This document shows, one piece after another, positions 52,104 through 60,849 of a stretch of DNA of 64,000 nt. The first letter of the stretch is position 1. Each line of letters opens with the position of its first letter. This DNA is from Corallococcus sp. AS-1-6 (GTDB lineage Bacteria > Myxococcota > Myxococcia > Myxococcales > Myxococcaceae): assembly GCF_020037015.1 (NCBI RefSeq), contig NZ_JAIQDE010000011.1, forward strand, positions 62,001 through 126,000. The letters run 5' to 3'. The position numbers were made by a program, and so were the translations under genes. The notes beneath the pieces were generated by a model. It searched no databases and was not told where the DNA came from. It saw nothing but the letters and a program-made list of their open reading frames with translations.

Positions 52104-52154
52104 CCCTCCGTTCCCGGACCCCATGGGTTCCGGGAGCGGGGGGCTTCGGTTTTT
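52104..52154 (+). terminator. Intrinsic terminator closing the sigma operon
   Basis: A long stem (left arm 52104-52121, right arm 52125-52143, one bulge) is followed by TTTTT at 52150-52154. It separates the sigma locus from the lipoprotein cluster. Confidence 0.82.
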
Positions 52155-52202
52155 CAGGCGCGCTAGGCTGCCGCTCCTCCTTCCCGACCTGGAGTTCCCG
52201 AC

Positions 52203-53549
52203 ATGAAGCGTTGGCGCGCAGTCCTCCCCGCCTTGAGCCTGGGCTGTCTGGTGGCGTGTGCCACCGCCCCCGTGAGCGCCCCCAGCGCCCTCACGACTCC
52301 CCCCGTGCCGCCGCCGTCCCAGGAGCGGGCCCTGCGCGAGTCCTGGCTGAAGGAGCGGCACGGGCTGCTGCTGGACATGATGCGCCGGCACGGCGTGGCC
52401 ATGTGGGTCGTGGTCAACGAGGAGTTCCACGATGATCCGCTGACGTCCTGGGTCGCGCCGCCGCTGCCGTACGCGGGCAACCGCGACGTGTTCGTCTTCG
52501 TGGACGCGGGCGACGCGGGGCTCCAGAAGGTCGCGTTGACGGGCTACGCCACGGAGGCGGTGTCGCGCTTCTTCGAGTCCCCCGCGGTGGAGCGCAAGCA
52601 GGCGGAGGCGCTCGCGGAGCTGGACGCGCGCTACCACCCGCGCACCATCGCGCTGGCCATGGACGGGCGGCGGGGCGTGACGCGCAGCCTGACGCACGAC
52701 ACGTACAGGTGGCTGGTGGAGGCGCTGGGCCCGTCCGCGCCAGCGCGCTTCGTGAGCGCGGCGCCGCTCATCGAGGAGTACCTGGACACGCGGCTGCCCG
52801 GCGAGTTCACGCCCTACCGCGACCTGGTGGTGCTGACGGAGTCGCTGGTGAAGCGGGCGCTCTCCAACGAGGTGGTGGTGCCCGGCAAGACGACGGTGGG
52901 GGACGTGCGCCGCTGGCTCTACGACGCGCTCTTCGAGGCGCGCGTGGGCACGTGGTTCCAGCCGGACCTGCGCGTGCAGCGGCAGGGCATGAAGGACGGC
53001 TTCTCCCGGGGCTTCCTGGCGGTGGCGGACGAGGCGGTGGTCATCCAGCGCGGAGACCTGCTGCACGTGGACTTCGGCGTCACGGCGCTGGGGCTGAGCA
53101 CGGACTGGCAGAAGATGGCCTACGTGCTGAAGGACGGGGAGACGGACGCGCCGGAGGGGCTGAAGCGCGCGCTGGAGAACACGCGGACGCTGCAGGACGC
53201 GCTGATGCTGCGGGCGTCGCGGCCGGGGCGCTCGTCGGCGGACGTCTACGACGCGACGATGGCGGAGATGAAGGAGCGGGGCATCGAGGCCAAGGTCTAC
53301 AGCCATCCGCTGGGCGCGCAGGGCCATGCGCTGGGGGCCTCCATCGACTTCCGCGCGGCGTCGCGCTCGGAGGCGCCCCGGCTGTTGCGCAAGGGCTCGT
53401 ACCTCGCCGTCGAGCTCAACACCGTCACGCCCGTCCCGGAGTGGGGCGGGCAGAAGGTGGCGGTGATGCAGGAAGATCCGGCGTACCTGACGGACGAAGG
53501 CTGGCGGTTCTTCGTACCGCGCCAGGACGCCTTCTATCTCATCCACTGA
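52203..53549 (+). CDS. M24-family (creatinase/aminopeptidase-P fold) lipoprotein
   Basis: 448 residues. Signal peptide with lipobox LVAC (Cys19), then a 30-residue linker. The pita-bread catalytic domain fills about residues 200-448; candidate metal ligands are Asp in HVDFG, Asp in STDWQ, His in [12 protein letters not shown], Glu in AVELNT and Glu in MQEDPAYLT, so the site looks complete. Exported M24 enzymes are unusual. GGAG lies nine bases before the ATG. First gene of an exported-protein cluster. Confidence 0.86.
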   Translation: MKRWRAVLPALSLGCLVACATAPVSAPSALTTPPVPPPSQERALRESWLKERHGLLLDMMRRHGVAMWVVVNEEFHDDPLTSWVAPPLPYAGNRDVFVFVDAGDAGLQKVALTGYATEAVSRFFESPAVERKQAEALAELDARYHPRTIALAMDGRRGVTRSLTHDTYRWLVEALGPSAPARFVSAAPLIEEYLDTRLPGEFTPYRDLVVLTESLVKRALSNEVVVPGKTTVGDVRRWLYDALFEARVGTWFQPDLRVQRQGMKDGFSRGFLAVADEAVVIQRGDLLHVDFGVTALGLSTDWQKMAYVLKDGETDAPEGLKRALENTRTLQDALMLRASRPGRSSADVYDATMAEMKERGIEAKVYSHPLGAQGHALGASIDFRAASRSEAPRLLRKGSYLAVELNTVTPVPEWGGQKVAVMQEDPAYLTDEGWRFFVPRQDAFYLIH

Positions 53550-53571
53550 CGACACGAAGGGAGCGGACGTG

Positions 53572-54405
53572 ATGCGCGTGGGCAGGCCATGGACGACGTT
53601 CGGAAGAGGGGCGTGCGCACTGCTCCTCCTGGGAGTGACGGGGTGCAGCGCCGCCAGTGGGGACGAAGCCTCCGCGCGGCAGGAGGCCCCCCTGGCCGCG
53701 GAAGCGCCGCTCCGGCCGCCGCGCGCGGTGGACAGCCTGCTCGGCCTGTTCGACCAGACGGCCTCCGTGGTGGAGGGGGAGGTCACGGACGTGCGCGGTG
53801 AGTACTCGCCGCGCACGGGCCCGTGGACGGTGGTGACGCTCGGCAATGTGCGGGCGCACCTGGGCGCGGCGCCGCGGGAGCTGCGCCTCAAGCAGGCCGG
53901 AGGGCTGCTGCCGGATGGACGGCAGCTCGTGGTGAGCCATGTGCCCCGCTTCGTCCGGGGCGCGCGCTACGTGGTCTTCCTGCGCAACACCGGATGGAGC
54001 CTGTCGCCGGTGCTGGACGAGCACGCCTTCCGCGTGGAGCCGGTGGCGGGCCGCGAGGTGCTGGTGGGGGCCGAGGGCGGGCTCGTGGCGGGGCTGGGCC
54101 CGGCGGGGGTGCGGCAGACGGCGCCGGTGTTCGAGACGGTGGACCTGGCGGGGGCCCGTCCGGCGCCGCGCGCGGAGGCGCTGTCGCGGGGGGCGCCGGA
54201 GGGGATGGAGCGGGAGGCGTTCCTCTCGCTGCTCCAGAGCCACCTGCGCGCGCGGGGACTCACGGTGACGGGGGCGTTCCGCGAGGAGCCCGTCACGACC
54301 GCGTCGTCGTTGTCCGTCCCCGTGACGCCCGCCGCGGGCGCGTCCGGGGTGCCGGGTGCCGTTCCCCTCCAGCCCGAGCGGGACGTCCCGCCCGGCCAGC
54401 CGTGA
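53572..54405 (+). CDS. Putative lipoprotein next to a metalloprotease
   Basis: 277 residues from the ATG at 53572 after GGGAG (a GTG at 53569 is directly before it). Lipobox-like LLGVTGC. A beta-rich domain follows (about 50-150: SVVEGEVTDVRGEYSPRTGPW, then VRGARYVVFLRN). Pro/Ala-rich C-terminus. I do not recognise a family; similar beta domains appear beside matrixin-type proteases, so it may be a partner or inhibitor. It ends 11 bases before the protease start. Confidence 0.72.
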   Translation: MRVGRPWTTFGRGACALLLLGVTGCSAASGDEASARQEAPLAAEAPLRPPRAVDSLLGLFDQTASVVEGEVTDVRGEYSPRTGPWTVVTLGNVRAHLGAAPRELRLKQAGGLLPDGRQLVVSHVPRFVRGARYVVFLRNTGWSLSPVLDEHAFRVEPVAGREVLVGAEGGLVAGLGPAGVRQTAPVFETVDLAGARPAPRAEALSRGAPEGMEREAFLSLLQSHLRARGLTVTGAFREEPVTTASSLSVPVTPAAGASGVPGAVPLQPERDVPPGQP

Positions 54406-54416
54406 TGAGGTCCGCC

Positions 54417-55436
54417 ATGAAGACAACGACATACGTGGGCGCCGTCGCGGCGCTGGTGCTGGGCGGCATGGAGGCGGGCGCCGCCGCGTGGGATACGTGC
54501 AACGGGGCGCCGGTGAAGTGGTACAGCGGGCCGGTGGTGTACCGGAACCGGTGCAGCATCCCGGACTCCGGCAACACCAACACGGCTTACTGGAACGGCT
54601 TGAGGCAGTGGGACGACCTGTCCCACATCGTCGCGGGCTACAACGTGAACGCGGCGACGGACTGCTCGCTGGACCACACGGACGGGCAGAACGAGATCGG
54701 CCTGTGTGACCGGTCGGCCATCGACGGGAACAACGGCGTGACGTACTCCGTCGTGGGGCTGTGCTTCATCGGGAGCAACGGCATCGACGAGGCGGACATC
54801 TGCATCGCCAGCGACCTGGACTTCACGCCGCGCACCGGCAGCGCGTTCGGCACGTCGGGCCGGAGCACGTTCGTGCACGAGGCGGGGCACTTCTTCGGCT
54901 TCAAGCACGAGGGCGGGCACAGCATCCTGCGCACCTCGCCGCCGCACCTGGTGACGGGCGGCTACGAGTCCTCCACGCTGTGGCCCACGAACGCGCAGGG
55001 CATGAACACGCTGTACGGCTATTCGGTGACGAAGCCGAACCTGCTGCCGTCCGCCATGGGCGTGGTGGGGGACGTGGCGCAGACGCTGGACCCGGCTGGC
55101 ACGAAGACGGTGTGCCGGGGCACGGCGCAGAGCGTGAAGTTCTACGTGGGCAACATGGGCAACGCGGCCGCGTCGTCCTACGCCATGCGCGTGCGCCTGA
55201 GCCCGACGGCGCCGCCGAATGGCTACTACGAGTCCACCAACGTGGTGGCCACGTTCAACCACTCGCTGGGGGCGTTCTCGGAGGGCATCTACTCGCTGGG
55301 CTTCACGGTGCCGGCGTCGCTGCCGTTCAACACGTACTACGTCTACCTGGACATGGATCCGGCGGGCGCGGTGGACGAGCTGAAGGAGAACGACAACACC
55401 ACCGTCAGCGCCATGCTCCTGCGGGTGGGGTGCTGA
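54417..55436 (+). CDS. Metzincin-type zinc metalloprotease with CARDB-like C-terminal domain
   Basis: 339 residues from the ATG at 54417, preceded by GAGG at six bases; an ATG at 54405 overlaps the previous stop. Signal peptide ends near AGAAA. The zinc motif HEAGHFFGFKH (H-E-x-x-H-x-x-G-x-x-H) is complete, with a Met-containing turn GMNTLYGY after it, so this is a matrixin/metzincin. Several Cys pairs could be disulfides. The C-terminal 110 residues resemble a CARDB beta-sandwich (AVDELKENDNTTV). Secreted proteolysis is the likely role. Confidence 0.86.
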   Translation: MKTTTYVGAVAALVLGGMEAGAAAWDTCNGAPVKWYSGPVVYRNRCSIPDSGNTNTAYWNGLRQWDDLSHIVAGYNVNAATDCSLDHTDGQNEIGLCDRSAIDGNNGVTYSVVGLCFIGSNGIDEADICIASDLDFTPRTGSAFGTSGRSTFVHEAGHFFGFKHEGGHSILRTSPPHLVTGGYESSTLWPTNAQGMNTLYGYSVTKPNLLPSAMGVVGDVAQTLDPAGTKTVCRGTAQSVKFYVGNMGNAAASSYAMRVRLSPTAPPNGYYESTNVVATFNHSLGAFSEGIYSLGFTVPASLPFNTYYVYLDMDPAGAVDELKENDNTTVSAMLLRVGC

Positions 55437-55438
55437 GC

Positions 55439-56065
55439 ATGCGGCATGGGGCCCTGATGGCGGCGCTGCTCCTGAGCGCCTGCGCGAAGCCGAAGGAGGA
55501 GCGGGCGGCGTCGCGTGACGCGCTCACGGCGGAGCGGCCCCAGCCCCGGGGCGCGGCCACCGTGCGCACGGACCAGGGCTCCTACTCGGCTCCATCCGTG
55601 CGGTTCAGCGCCGACTTCCTGGGGGAGCCGCCCGTGCCCCTGATGCAGGTCGCGCTGAGCGCGCAAGCGGACGACGGGGGCACCTGGGGCTTCCGCATGG
55701 CGGTGGATGAGAAGTTCGTGACGTCAAGGCACGCCACCGCCCGGATCATCCCTCGGACGGCACTGGGCCCGGGCCTCGCGGTGGTGGACCACCAGGTGGC
55801 CGGGGGGCCCTCGATGATGATGGACGAGGGCACCCTGGAGCTGACCGTCACCGGGATGCAGGCGAAGGGTGAGGTCCGGATGAAGGACGGGAGCGTGCGC
55901 GCGACCTTCGAGGGTCCACTGACCGTCGAATGCACGGTGCCGCCCGCGTGGCTGGGTGGCGCGAACGCGCCCGTGCCGTCGTCTCCCGATGCAGGGACGG
56001 TCCGCGTGCCCGATGAGGCCCTGGCCACGAAGCAGTGCCGGTCCGTGGCGGACGCCTTCCGCTGA
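55439..56065 (+). CDS. Putative lipoprotein
   Basis: 208 residues, start two bases after the protease stop. Short signal peptide with lipobox LSAC (Cys15). The mature part is beta-rich and ends with two Cys (VECTVPP and KQCRSV) that may form a disulfide. Function unknown; the tight spacing suggests coexpression with the protease. Confidence 0.74.
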   Translation: MRHGALMAALLLSACAKPKEERAASRDALTAERPQPRGAATVRTDQGSYSAPSVRFSADFLGEPPVPLMQVALSAQADDGGTWGFRMAVDEKFVTSRHATARIIPRTALGPGLAVVDHQVAGGPSMMMDEGTLELTVTGMQAKGEVRMKDGSVRATFEGPLTVECTVPPAWLGGANAPVPSSPDAGTVRVPDEALATKQCRSVADAFR

Positions 56066-56174
56066 CACCCGGCCGGAAGGCCCGTGGAATGGAAATGCGG
56101 CCCGGGGAATGCGCCGTCCTGGGCCGCCGGACTACGCTGCGGGGCGCGGTCCTCCTCTGCCCACGGAGCATCCC

Positions 56175-56453
56175 ATGCAGGCTCGTTCCCTCCGTTCGTG
56201 TGTCCTGGCCACGTTGTCCGCGCTGTCCCTCCTCGCCTGTGGCGGTGGTTCGCCCGAAGCAGAGCCGGTGGGCCCGGAGGCGACGGAGCGCGAGTCCGTC
56301 ACCCAGGCCTCGGTTTCGTGCGTGGATGAGTGCTACCAGTCCTACTCCTGGTGCCCGGCTCAGTGTCAGGCGACGTATGAGCAGTGCGCCGCGGCCATTT
56401 CCATCTGCTACGACTCGTGCGACCGCGGCGTCGGCCCCTGGCTGCCCTGCTGA
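56175..56453 (+). CDS. Small cysteine-rich lipoprotein
   Basis: 92 residues. Signal peptide with lipobox LLAC (Cys22). The mature part of about 70 residues has eight cysteines in a regular series (CVDEC, WCPAQC, QCAAAISICYDSC, final LPC), apart from the lipid Cys. Such mini-proteins recur in myxobacteria without known function. The 109 bases before it probably hold its own promoter. Confidence 0.68.
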   Translation: MQARSLRSCVLATLSALSLLACGGGSPEAEPVGPEATERESVTQASVSCVDECYQSYSWCPAQCQATYEQCAAAISICYDSCDRGVGPWLPC

Positions 56454-56496
56454 GTCGCGAGCGCGGCCCGGTCGCCAGGATGGGGCCGGGCCAGCG

Positions 56497-58125
56497 TCAC
56501 TCCGCGTCGCGACCGCTCACGTCCGCCCAGGCCAGCCCGAAGCGCGCCAGGTACTTCCGGAGGCGGTCCGCGTCGTTGACGCTCTTCTTCTGCGCTCGGG
56601 ACTGCGCGAACAACGTCCGGCCCGCATCCGACAGCGAGCGCGCGGAGCGGCACACCGTCACCACGTCCCCGAGCTGCACGCGGTCGAACCGATCCAACTC
56701 CGCCGCGCGCGTGGCCCCCATCACCTCCACCAGCACGTCTTCTCCCGCTGACGTCGCCGCGCTCGCGGGCCGCCACTGCGCTCGCAGGCGGTCCAGCTCC
56801 TCGTCCACCACGTCGCGTGTCATCCGCCCACCGGCCGCCAGCGTGGACATGCGGAGCACCGCCGCGTTGAGGTCCCGGAAGTTGCCGCTCCACCGGCCTT
56901 CAGGGGACGTGGCGAAGCGCAGGAAGTGCTCCTGCGCCTCCTTGCTCATCGTCACCCGCGTCCCCAGCGCCTGGGACGCCTGATCCAGTTCGTATTGCAG
57001 GTTGGGCGCGATGTCCTCCGGCCGCTCTCTCAACGCGGGCAACCGGAAGGTCCACAGGTTGATGCGGGCGAGCAGGTCCTCGCGGAACCGTCCCCGCTCC
57101 ACGTCCAACTGAAGGTCGCGGTTCGTCCCCGCGATGAGCTGGAAGTCGCTCTCCGCCTCCTTGTCCGCGCCCACCGGGAGGAAGCGCTTGTCCTCCAGCG
57201 CTCGCAGCAGCATGGCCTGCTCGTCCGCGCCCAGCTCGCCAATCTCGTCCAGGAACAGCACGCCGCCATTCGCCTGCCGCATCAGCCCGGGCCGGTCTCC
57301 CACCGCGCCCGTGAACGCGCCCTTCACGTGGCCGAAGAGCGTGGACATCGCCCCATCGCCGCGCAGCGTGGCGCAGTTCAGGTCCACGAACGGCCCCGTC
57401 ACCTGGTTGCGCGCCTTCTTCAGCGCGTAGATGCGCTTCGCGAGCTGCGACTTGCCCGCGCCCGTGGGGCCTGTCAGCAGCAACGGCGCTCGGGACTGCA
57501 CCGCCACCTGTTCAATCCGCTCGATGATCCGGTTGAAGGCGGCGTTGCGCGTGTCGATGCCGGACTTGAGGAACGACAGGCCCTCGCGCTGCTGTTGCCG
57601 GAAGCGCGCCGCCAGCGTGTCGTAGTTGGACAGGTCCAGGTCGATGATGGCGTGCGTGCCCACCGCCCCGTGTTCCTTCCCCTTGCCCGGGGACGTCTGC
57701 ACCAGCCGGCCTGGAATCAACCGGCTCTCCACCAGGAGGAACATGCAGATCTGCGCAATGTGCGTGCCCGTGGTGATGTGCACCAGGTAGTCCTCTTCCT
57801 CCGGATGGAAGGGCTGCGCGCGCACGTGGTCCAGCAGCGCGCCGTACACCTCCTCCAGGTTCCATGGATCCCGGATGGGCAGTGACGTGAGCCGCACCTG
57901 CGTCTCCGGGGACACCTGCGCGATGTCGTCCCGGATGACCGCCGCCAGTGACGTCGCGGCGGGCGGGTGCAGCAACTCCAGCCGGTGCACCAGCAGGTCC
58001 TCCTGCTGACACAGCGACACCGTGGGCCGCCACCGCGTCCAGCGGTGCGCCCCCATCCCCGTGTCCAGCGTCGTCCCCAGCATCCCGATGACGACCGTCC
58101 GCCGCGCCTTCGTCTTTTGAGCCAT
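56497..58125 (-). CDS. rtcR: RtcR, sigma-54 enhancer-binding regulator of RNA repair
   Basis: 542 residues, near E. coli RtcR length. The N-terminal CARF-type ligand domain (about 1-180) includes HITTGTHIAQICMFLLVES. The AAA+ domain has Walker A GPTGAGKSQLAKR, the sigma-54 contact loop GAFTGA, and Walker B GGVLFLDEIGEL. A C-terminal DNA-binding region follows. RtcR binds an RNA-end-derived ligand and activates rtcBA. Divergent from rtcB across a 147-base control region. Start ATG at 58125. Confidence 0.96.
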   Translation of the reverse strand: MAQKTKARRTVVIGMLGTTLDTGMGAHRWTRWRPTVSLCQQEDLLVHRLELLHPPAATSLAAVIRDDIAQVSPETQVRLTSLPIRDPWNLEEVYGALLDHVRAQPFHPEEEDYLVHITTGTHIAQICMFLLVESRLIPGRLVQTSPGKGKEHGAVGTHAIIDLDLSNYDTLAARFRQQQREGLSFLKSGIDTRNAAFNRIIERIEQVAVQSRAPLLLTGPTGAGKSQLAKRIYALKKARNQVTGPFVDLNCATLRGDGAMSTLFGHVKGAFTGAVGDRPGLMRQANGGVLFLDEIGELGADEQAMLLRALEDKRFLPVGADKEAESDFQLIAGTNRDLQLDVERGRFREDLLARINLWTFRLPALRERPEDIAPNLQYELDQASQALGTRVTMSKEAQEHFLRFATSPEGRWSGNFRDLNAAVLRMSTLAAGGRMTRDVVDEELDRLRAQWRPASAATSAGEDVLVEVMGATRAAELDRFDRVQLGDVVTVCRSARSLSDAGRTLFAQSRAQKKSVNDADRLRKYLARFGLAWADVSGRDAE

Positions 58126-58138
58126 CAGGATAGGTATT

Positions 58139-58152
58139 TATCCCATGGGATA
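58139..58152. promoter_or_regulatory. Candidate RtcR activator site
   Basis: TATCCCATGGGATA, a perfect 14-bp palindrome, with a further GGATA half site at about 58128 and a CGGAT after it. It is 43 bases upstream of the sigma-54 promoter and close to the rtcR start. Inferred. Confidence 0.5.
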
Positions 58153-58194
58153 CGGATTTACAGCCTGCCCTGGGGGCTCCCCTCGGGGACGGCG

Positions 58195-58211
58195 TTGGCA
58201 CGCCGGCTGCT
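58195..58211 (+). promoter_or_regulatory. Sigma-54 promoter of rtcB
   Basis: TTGGCACGCCGGCTGCT matches TTGGCACGnnnnTTGCT except for one base, with GG and GC ten bases apart. It lies about 60 bases before the rtcB start. Confidence 0.88.
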
Positions 58212-58272
58212 CTAGCTCCCCCACGTGACCGGGACACAGCGCCCGGGTCGAACGACCGAAAGGTGCAGAGCC

Positions 58273-59508
58273 ATGGACCGCATGAACGCGAACTACGAGG
58301 TGCTGTCGGACGAAGCGGGCCGCCCCATCAAGGCGTGGACGGTGGGGGTGCCGTTCGAGGACGAGGCGAAGAAGCAGCTTCGCAACCTCCGCGGCCTGCC
58401 CTTCATCCACAAGTGGGTCGCCGTGATGCCGGACGTGCACCGCGGTTACGGCGCGACGGTCGGGAGCGTGGTGCCCACGGTGGGCGCGGTGGTGCCGGCG
58501 GCGGTGGGCGTGGACATCGGATGCGGGATGATCGCCGTGCGCACGACGCTGCGCGCGGATCAGCTCCCGGACTCGCTGCGCGGGGTGCGCTCGGCCATCG
58601 AGGCGGCGGTGCCGCACGGCCGTACGGACAACGGCGGCCGGAATGACCGCGGCGCGTGGAAGGACTCGCCCGCGACGCATACCGCCGCGTGGGCCCGCCT
58701 GGCGGAGGGGTACGCGCGCATCGTCGCGAAGCACCCGCGCATCGGCCGTGGGCCGGAGCTGGCGCACCTGGGAACGCTGGGAACGGGGAACCACTTCATC
58801 GAGCTGTGCGTCGATGAGTCGGACGGCGTGTGGCTGATGCTGCACTCGGGGTCGCGCGGCGTGGGAAACCGCATCGGAAGCCACTTCATCGAGCTGGCGA
58901 AGCAGGACATGGAGCGCTTCTTCATCCACCTGCCGGACGCGGACCTGGCGTACCTGCCGGAGGGGACGGAGCACTTCGAGGACTACGTCTTCGCGGTGAG
59001 CTGGGCGCAGGACTTCGCGGCGATGAACCGCGAGCTCATGCTGCACTCGGCGGTGGAGGCCCTGAAGGCGAGCGGTGAGCTGCCCGCGTTCGAGCTGTCC
59101 GAGTCCGCGGTGAACTGCCACCACAACTACATCTCGCGCGAGCACCACTTCGGAAAGAACTGCTTCGTGACCCGCAAGGGCGCGGTGCGGGCGCGCGAGG
59201 GCGACATGGGGATCATCCCCGGCAGCATGGGGGCCCATTCCTACATCGTCCGCGGGAAGGGAAACGCGGATGCCTTCCACTCGTGCAGCCACGGCGCGGG
59301 CCGGGTGATGTCGCGCGAAGCGGCGAAGAAGCGCTTCACGCTGGAGGACCACGCGAAGGCGACCGCGGGCGTGGAGTGCCGCAAGGACGTGGACGTGATT
59401 GACGAGACGCCGGCCGCGTACAAGCCCATCGACGCCGTGATGGCCGCGCAGGCGGACCTGGTGGAGGTCGTCCACACGCTCAAGCAGGTGGTGTGCGTGA
59501 AGGGATAG
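58273..59508 (+). CDS. rtcB: RNA ligase RtcB
   Basis: GTP-dependent ligase joining 3'-phosphate or cyclic-phosphate ends to 5'-OH ends. 411 residues. The start at 58273 has AAAGGTG ten bases upstream. Manganese ligands and guanylation site are visible: VGVDIGCGM, LGTGNHFIEL, LHSGSRGVGNR, NCHHNYISREHHFG, and the guanylated His in SCSHGAGR. Controlled by RtcR through the sigma-54 promoter. rtcA follows after 186 bases. Confidence 0.97.
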   Translation: MDRMNANYEVLSDEAGRPIKAWTVGVPFEDEAKKQLRNLRGLPFIHKWVAVMPDVHRGYGATVGSVVPTVGAVVPAAVGVDIGCGMIAVRTTLRADQLPDSLRGVRSAIEAAVPHGRTDNGGRNDRGAWKDSPATHTAAWARLAEGYARIVAKHPRIGRGPELAHLGTLGTGNHFIELCVDESDGVWLMLHSGSRGVGNRIGSHFIELAKQDMERFFIHLPDADLAYLPEGTEHFEDYVFAVSWAQDFAAMNRELMLHSAVEALKASGELPAFELSESAVNCHHNYISREHHFGKNCFVTRKGAVRAREGDMGIIPGSMGAHSYIVRGKGNADAFHSCSHGAGRVMSREAAKKRFTLEDHAKATAGVECRKDVDVIDETPAAYKPIDAVMAAQADLVEVVHTLKQVVCVKG

Positions 59509-59617
59509 CCGAAGCGTCGTTCCACCCGCCGCCCGCGGAGGTGCACATGCCGGGATGAAGACACCGAGGCGCCCGTTCCCCCGAAGAGGTCCGCGCAAGC
59601 GGCCGTTACGTGGGGGG

Positions 59618-59637
59618 AGCGGGCGCCGCTATTTTTT
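59618..59637 (+). terminator. Short hairpin plus T run between rtcB and rtcA
   Basis: AGCGG-GCG-CCGCT followed by A and six T (59632-59637). The stem is only five pairs, so termination may be partial or processing may occur. Confidence 0.4.
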
Positions 59638-59694
59638 GAAATCAGGGATGGGATGCTGCACACGTCCGCGAGCGCGCAAAGGAGCACCACGCAC

Positions 59695-60711
59695 ATGGTT
59701 CGCATCGATGGTTCACAGGGGGAGGGGGGCGGCCAGGTGCTGCGCACCGCGCTGGCGCTGTCGCTGGTGACGGGCACGCCGTTCGAGATGGTCAATGTTC
59801 GCGCCGGCCGCGCCAAGCCGGGCCTGCTGCGCCAGCACCTCACCGCGCTCAAGGCCGCGGAGGCCGTGGGCGCCGCGGAGGTGACGGGCGCGGAGCTGGG
59901 CTCCAAGCAGGTGGTCTTCCACCCGCGCGCGCTGTCGGCGGGCAACTACCACTTCGCGGTGGGCACGGCGGGCAGCGCGACGCTGGTGCTCCAGACGGTG
60001 CTGCCCGCGCTCCTGCACGCGGAAGGGGCCTCCACGCTGATGCTGGAGGGCGGGACGCACAACCCGGCGGCGCCGCCGTTCGAGTTCCTGGAGAAGGCGT
60101 ACCTGCCGCTCCTGCGCCGCATGGGCCCGCGCGTGGACGTGGCGCTGGAGCGGCCCGGCTACTACCCGGCGGGCGGCGGACGGTTCCGCGTGGACATCCA
60201 CCCCGCGAAGCTCCAGCCGCTCCAGTTGCTGGAGCGCGGCCAGGTGCTGCGCACGGAGGCCGTGGCCCAGGTGGCCTCCATCCCCTTCGACGTGGCGAAG
60301 CGCGAGCTGGAGACCGTGGCCGCCTTGCTCAAGCTGCGGCCGGATCAGCAGCGGCCGGAGGAGCTCAAGCGCGCCTACGGTCCGGGCAACGTGCTGCGCG
60401 TGGAAGTGGAGAGCGAGCACGTGACGGAGGTCTTCACCGGCTTCGGTGAGCGCGGCAAGCGCGCGGAGGCCGTGGCCGAGGAGGTCGCCTCGAAGGTGAA
60501 GCGCTACCTGGACGCGGGCGTGCCCGTGGGCGAGCACCTGTGTGATCAGCTCCTCCTGCTGTGCGCCCTGGCGAAGGGCGGCCACTTCCGCACGGTGGCG
60601 CTGGACAGCCATTCGCTCACGCAGCGCGAGACGATGGCGCACTTCCTCGACGTGAAGGTGGACGTGCGGGAGCTGGAGCGCGACGTCCACGAGGTGACGG
60701 TGCGCGCCTGA
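59695..60711 (+). CDS. rtcA: RNA 3'-terminal phosphate cyclase
   Basis: ATP-dependent conversion of 3'-phosphate to 2',3'-cyclic phosphate on RNA. 338 residues. Signature GSQGEGGGQVLRTALALS at the N-terminus, THNPAAPPFEFL mid-protein, and the adenylated His in DSHSLTQRETMAHFL near the end. Start at 59695 (MVRIDGSQGEGGGQ); a frame from 59653 is longer but the GGAG lies 12 bases from 59695. Same strand as rtcB. Confidence 0.95.
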   Translation: MVRIDGSQGEGGGQVLRTALALSLVTGTPFEMVNVRAGRAKPGLLRQHLTALKAAEAVGAAEVTGAELGSKQVVFHPRALSAGNYHFAVGTAGSATLVLQTVLPALLHAEGASTLMLEGGTHNPAAPPFEFLEKAYLPLLRRMGPRVDVALERPGYYPAGGGRFRVDIHPAKLQPLQLLERGQVLRTEAVAQVASIPFDVAKRELETVAALLKLRPDQQRPEELKRAYGPGNVLRVEVESEHVTEVFTGFGERGKRAEAVAEEVASKVKRYLDAGVPVGEHLCDQLLLLCALAKGGHFRTVALDSHSLTQRETMAHFLDVKVDVRELERDVHEVTVRA

Positions 60712-60738
60712 CGAGGAGATGGGGCAGGGCGGTGCCCC

Positions 60739-60771
60739 CTCGTCCGGCCGGACGCCCGGCGGTCGGACGAG
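60739..60771. terminator. Hairpin after rtcA
   Basis: CTCGTCCG/CGGACGAG, eight perfect pairs around a 17-base loop that can pair further. It lies 28 bases after rtcA; no T run. Confidence 0.45.
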
Positions 60772-60849
60772 GCGCCCGGCCGGCAGGGCTCAACCCATGG
60801 CGTTACCTCGCGGCCTTCCTACGTTGTGACCCGTGGGGGAGGCCTGCGC

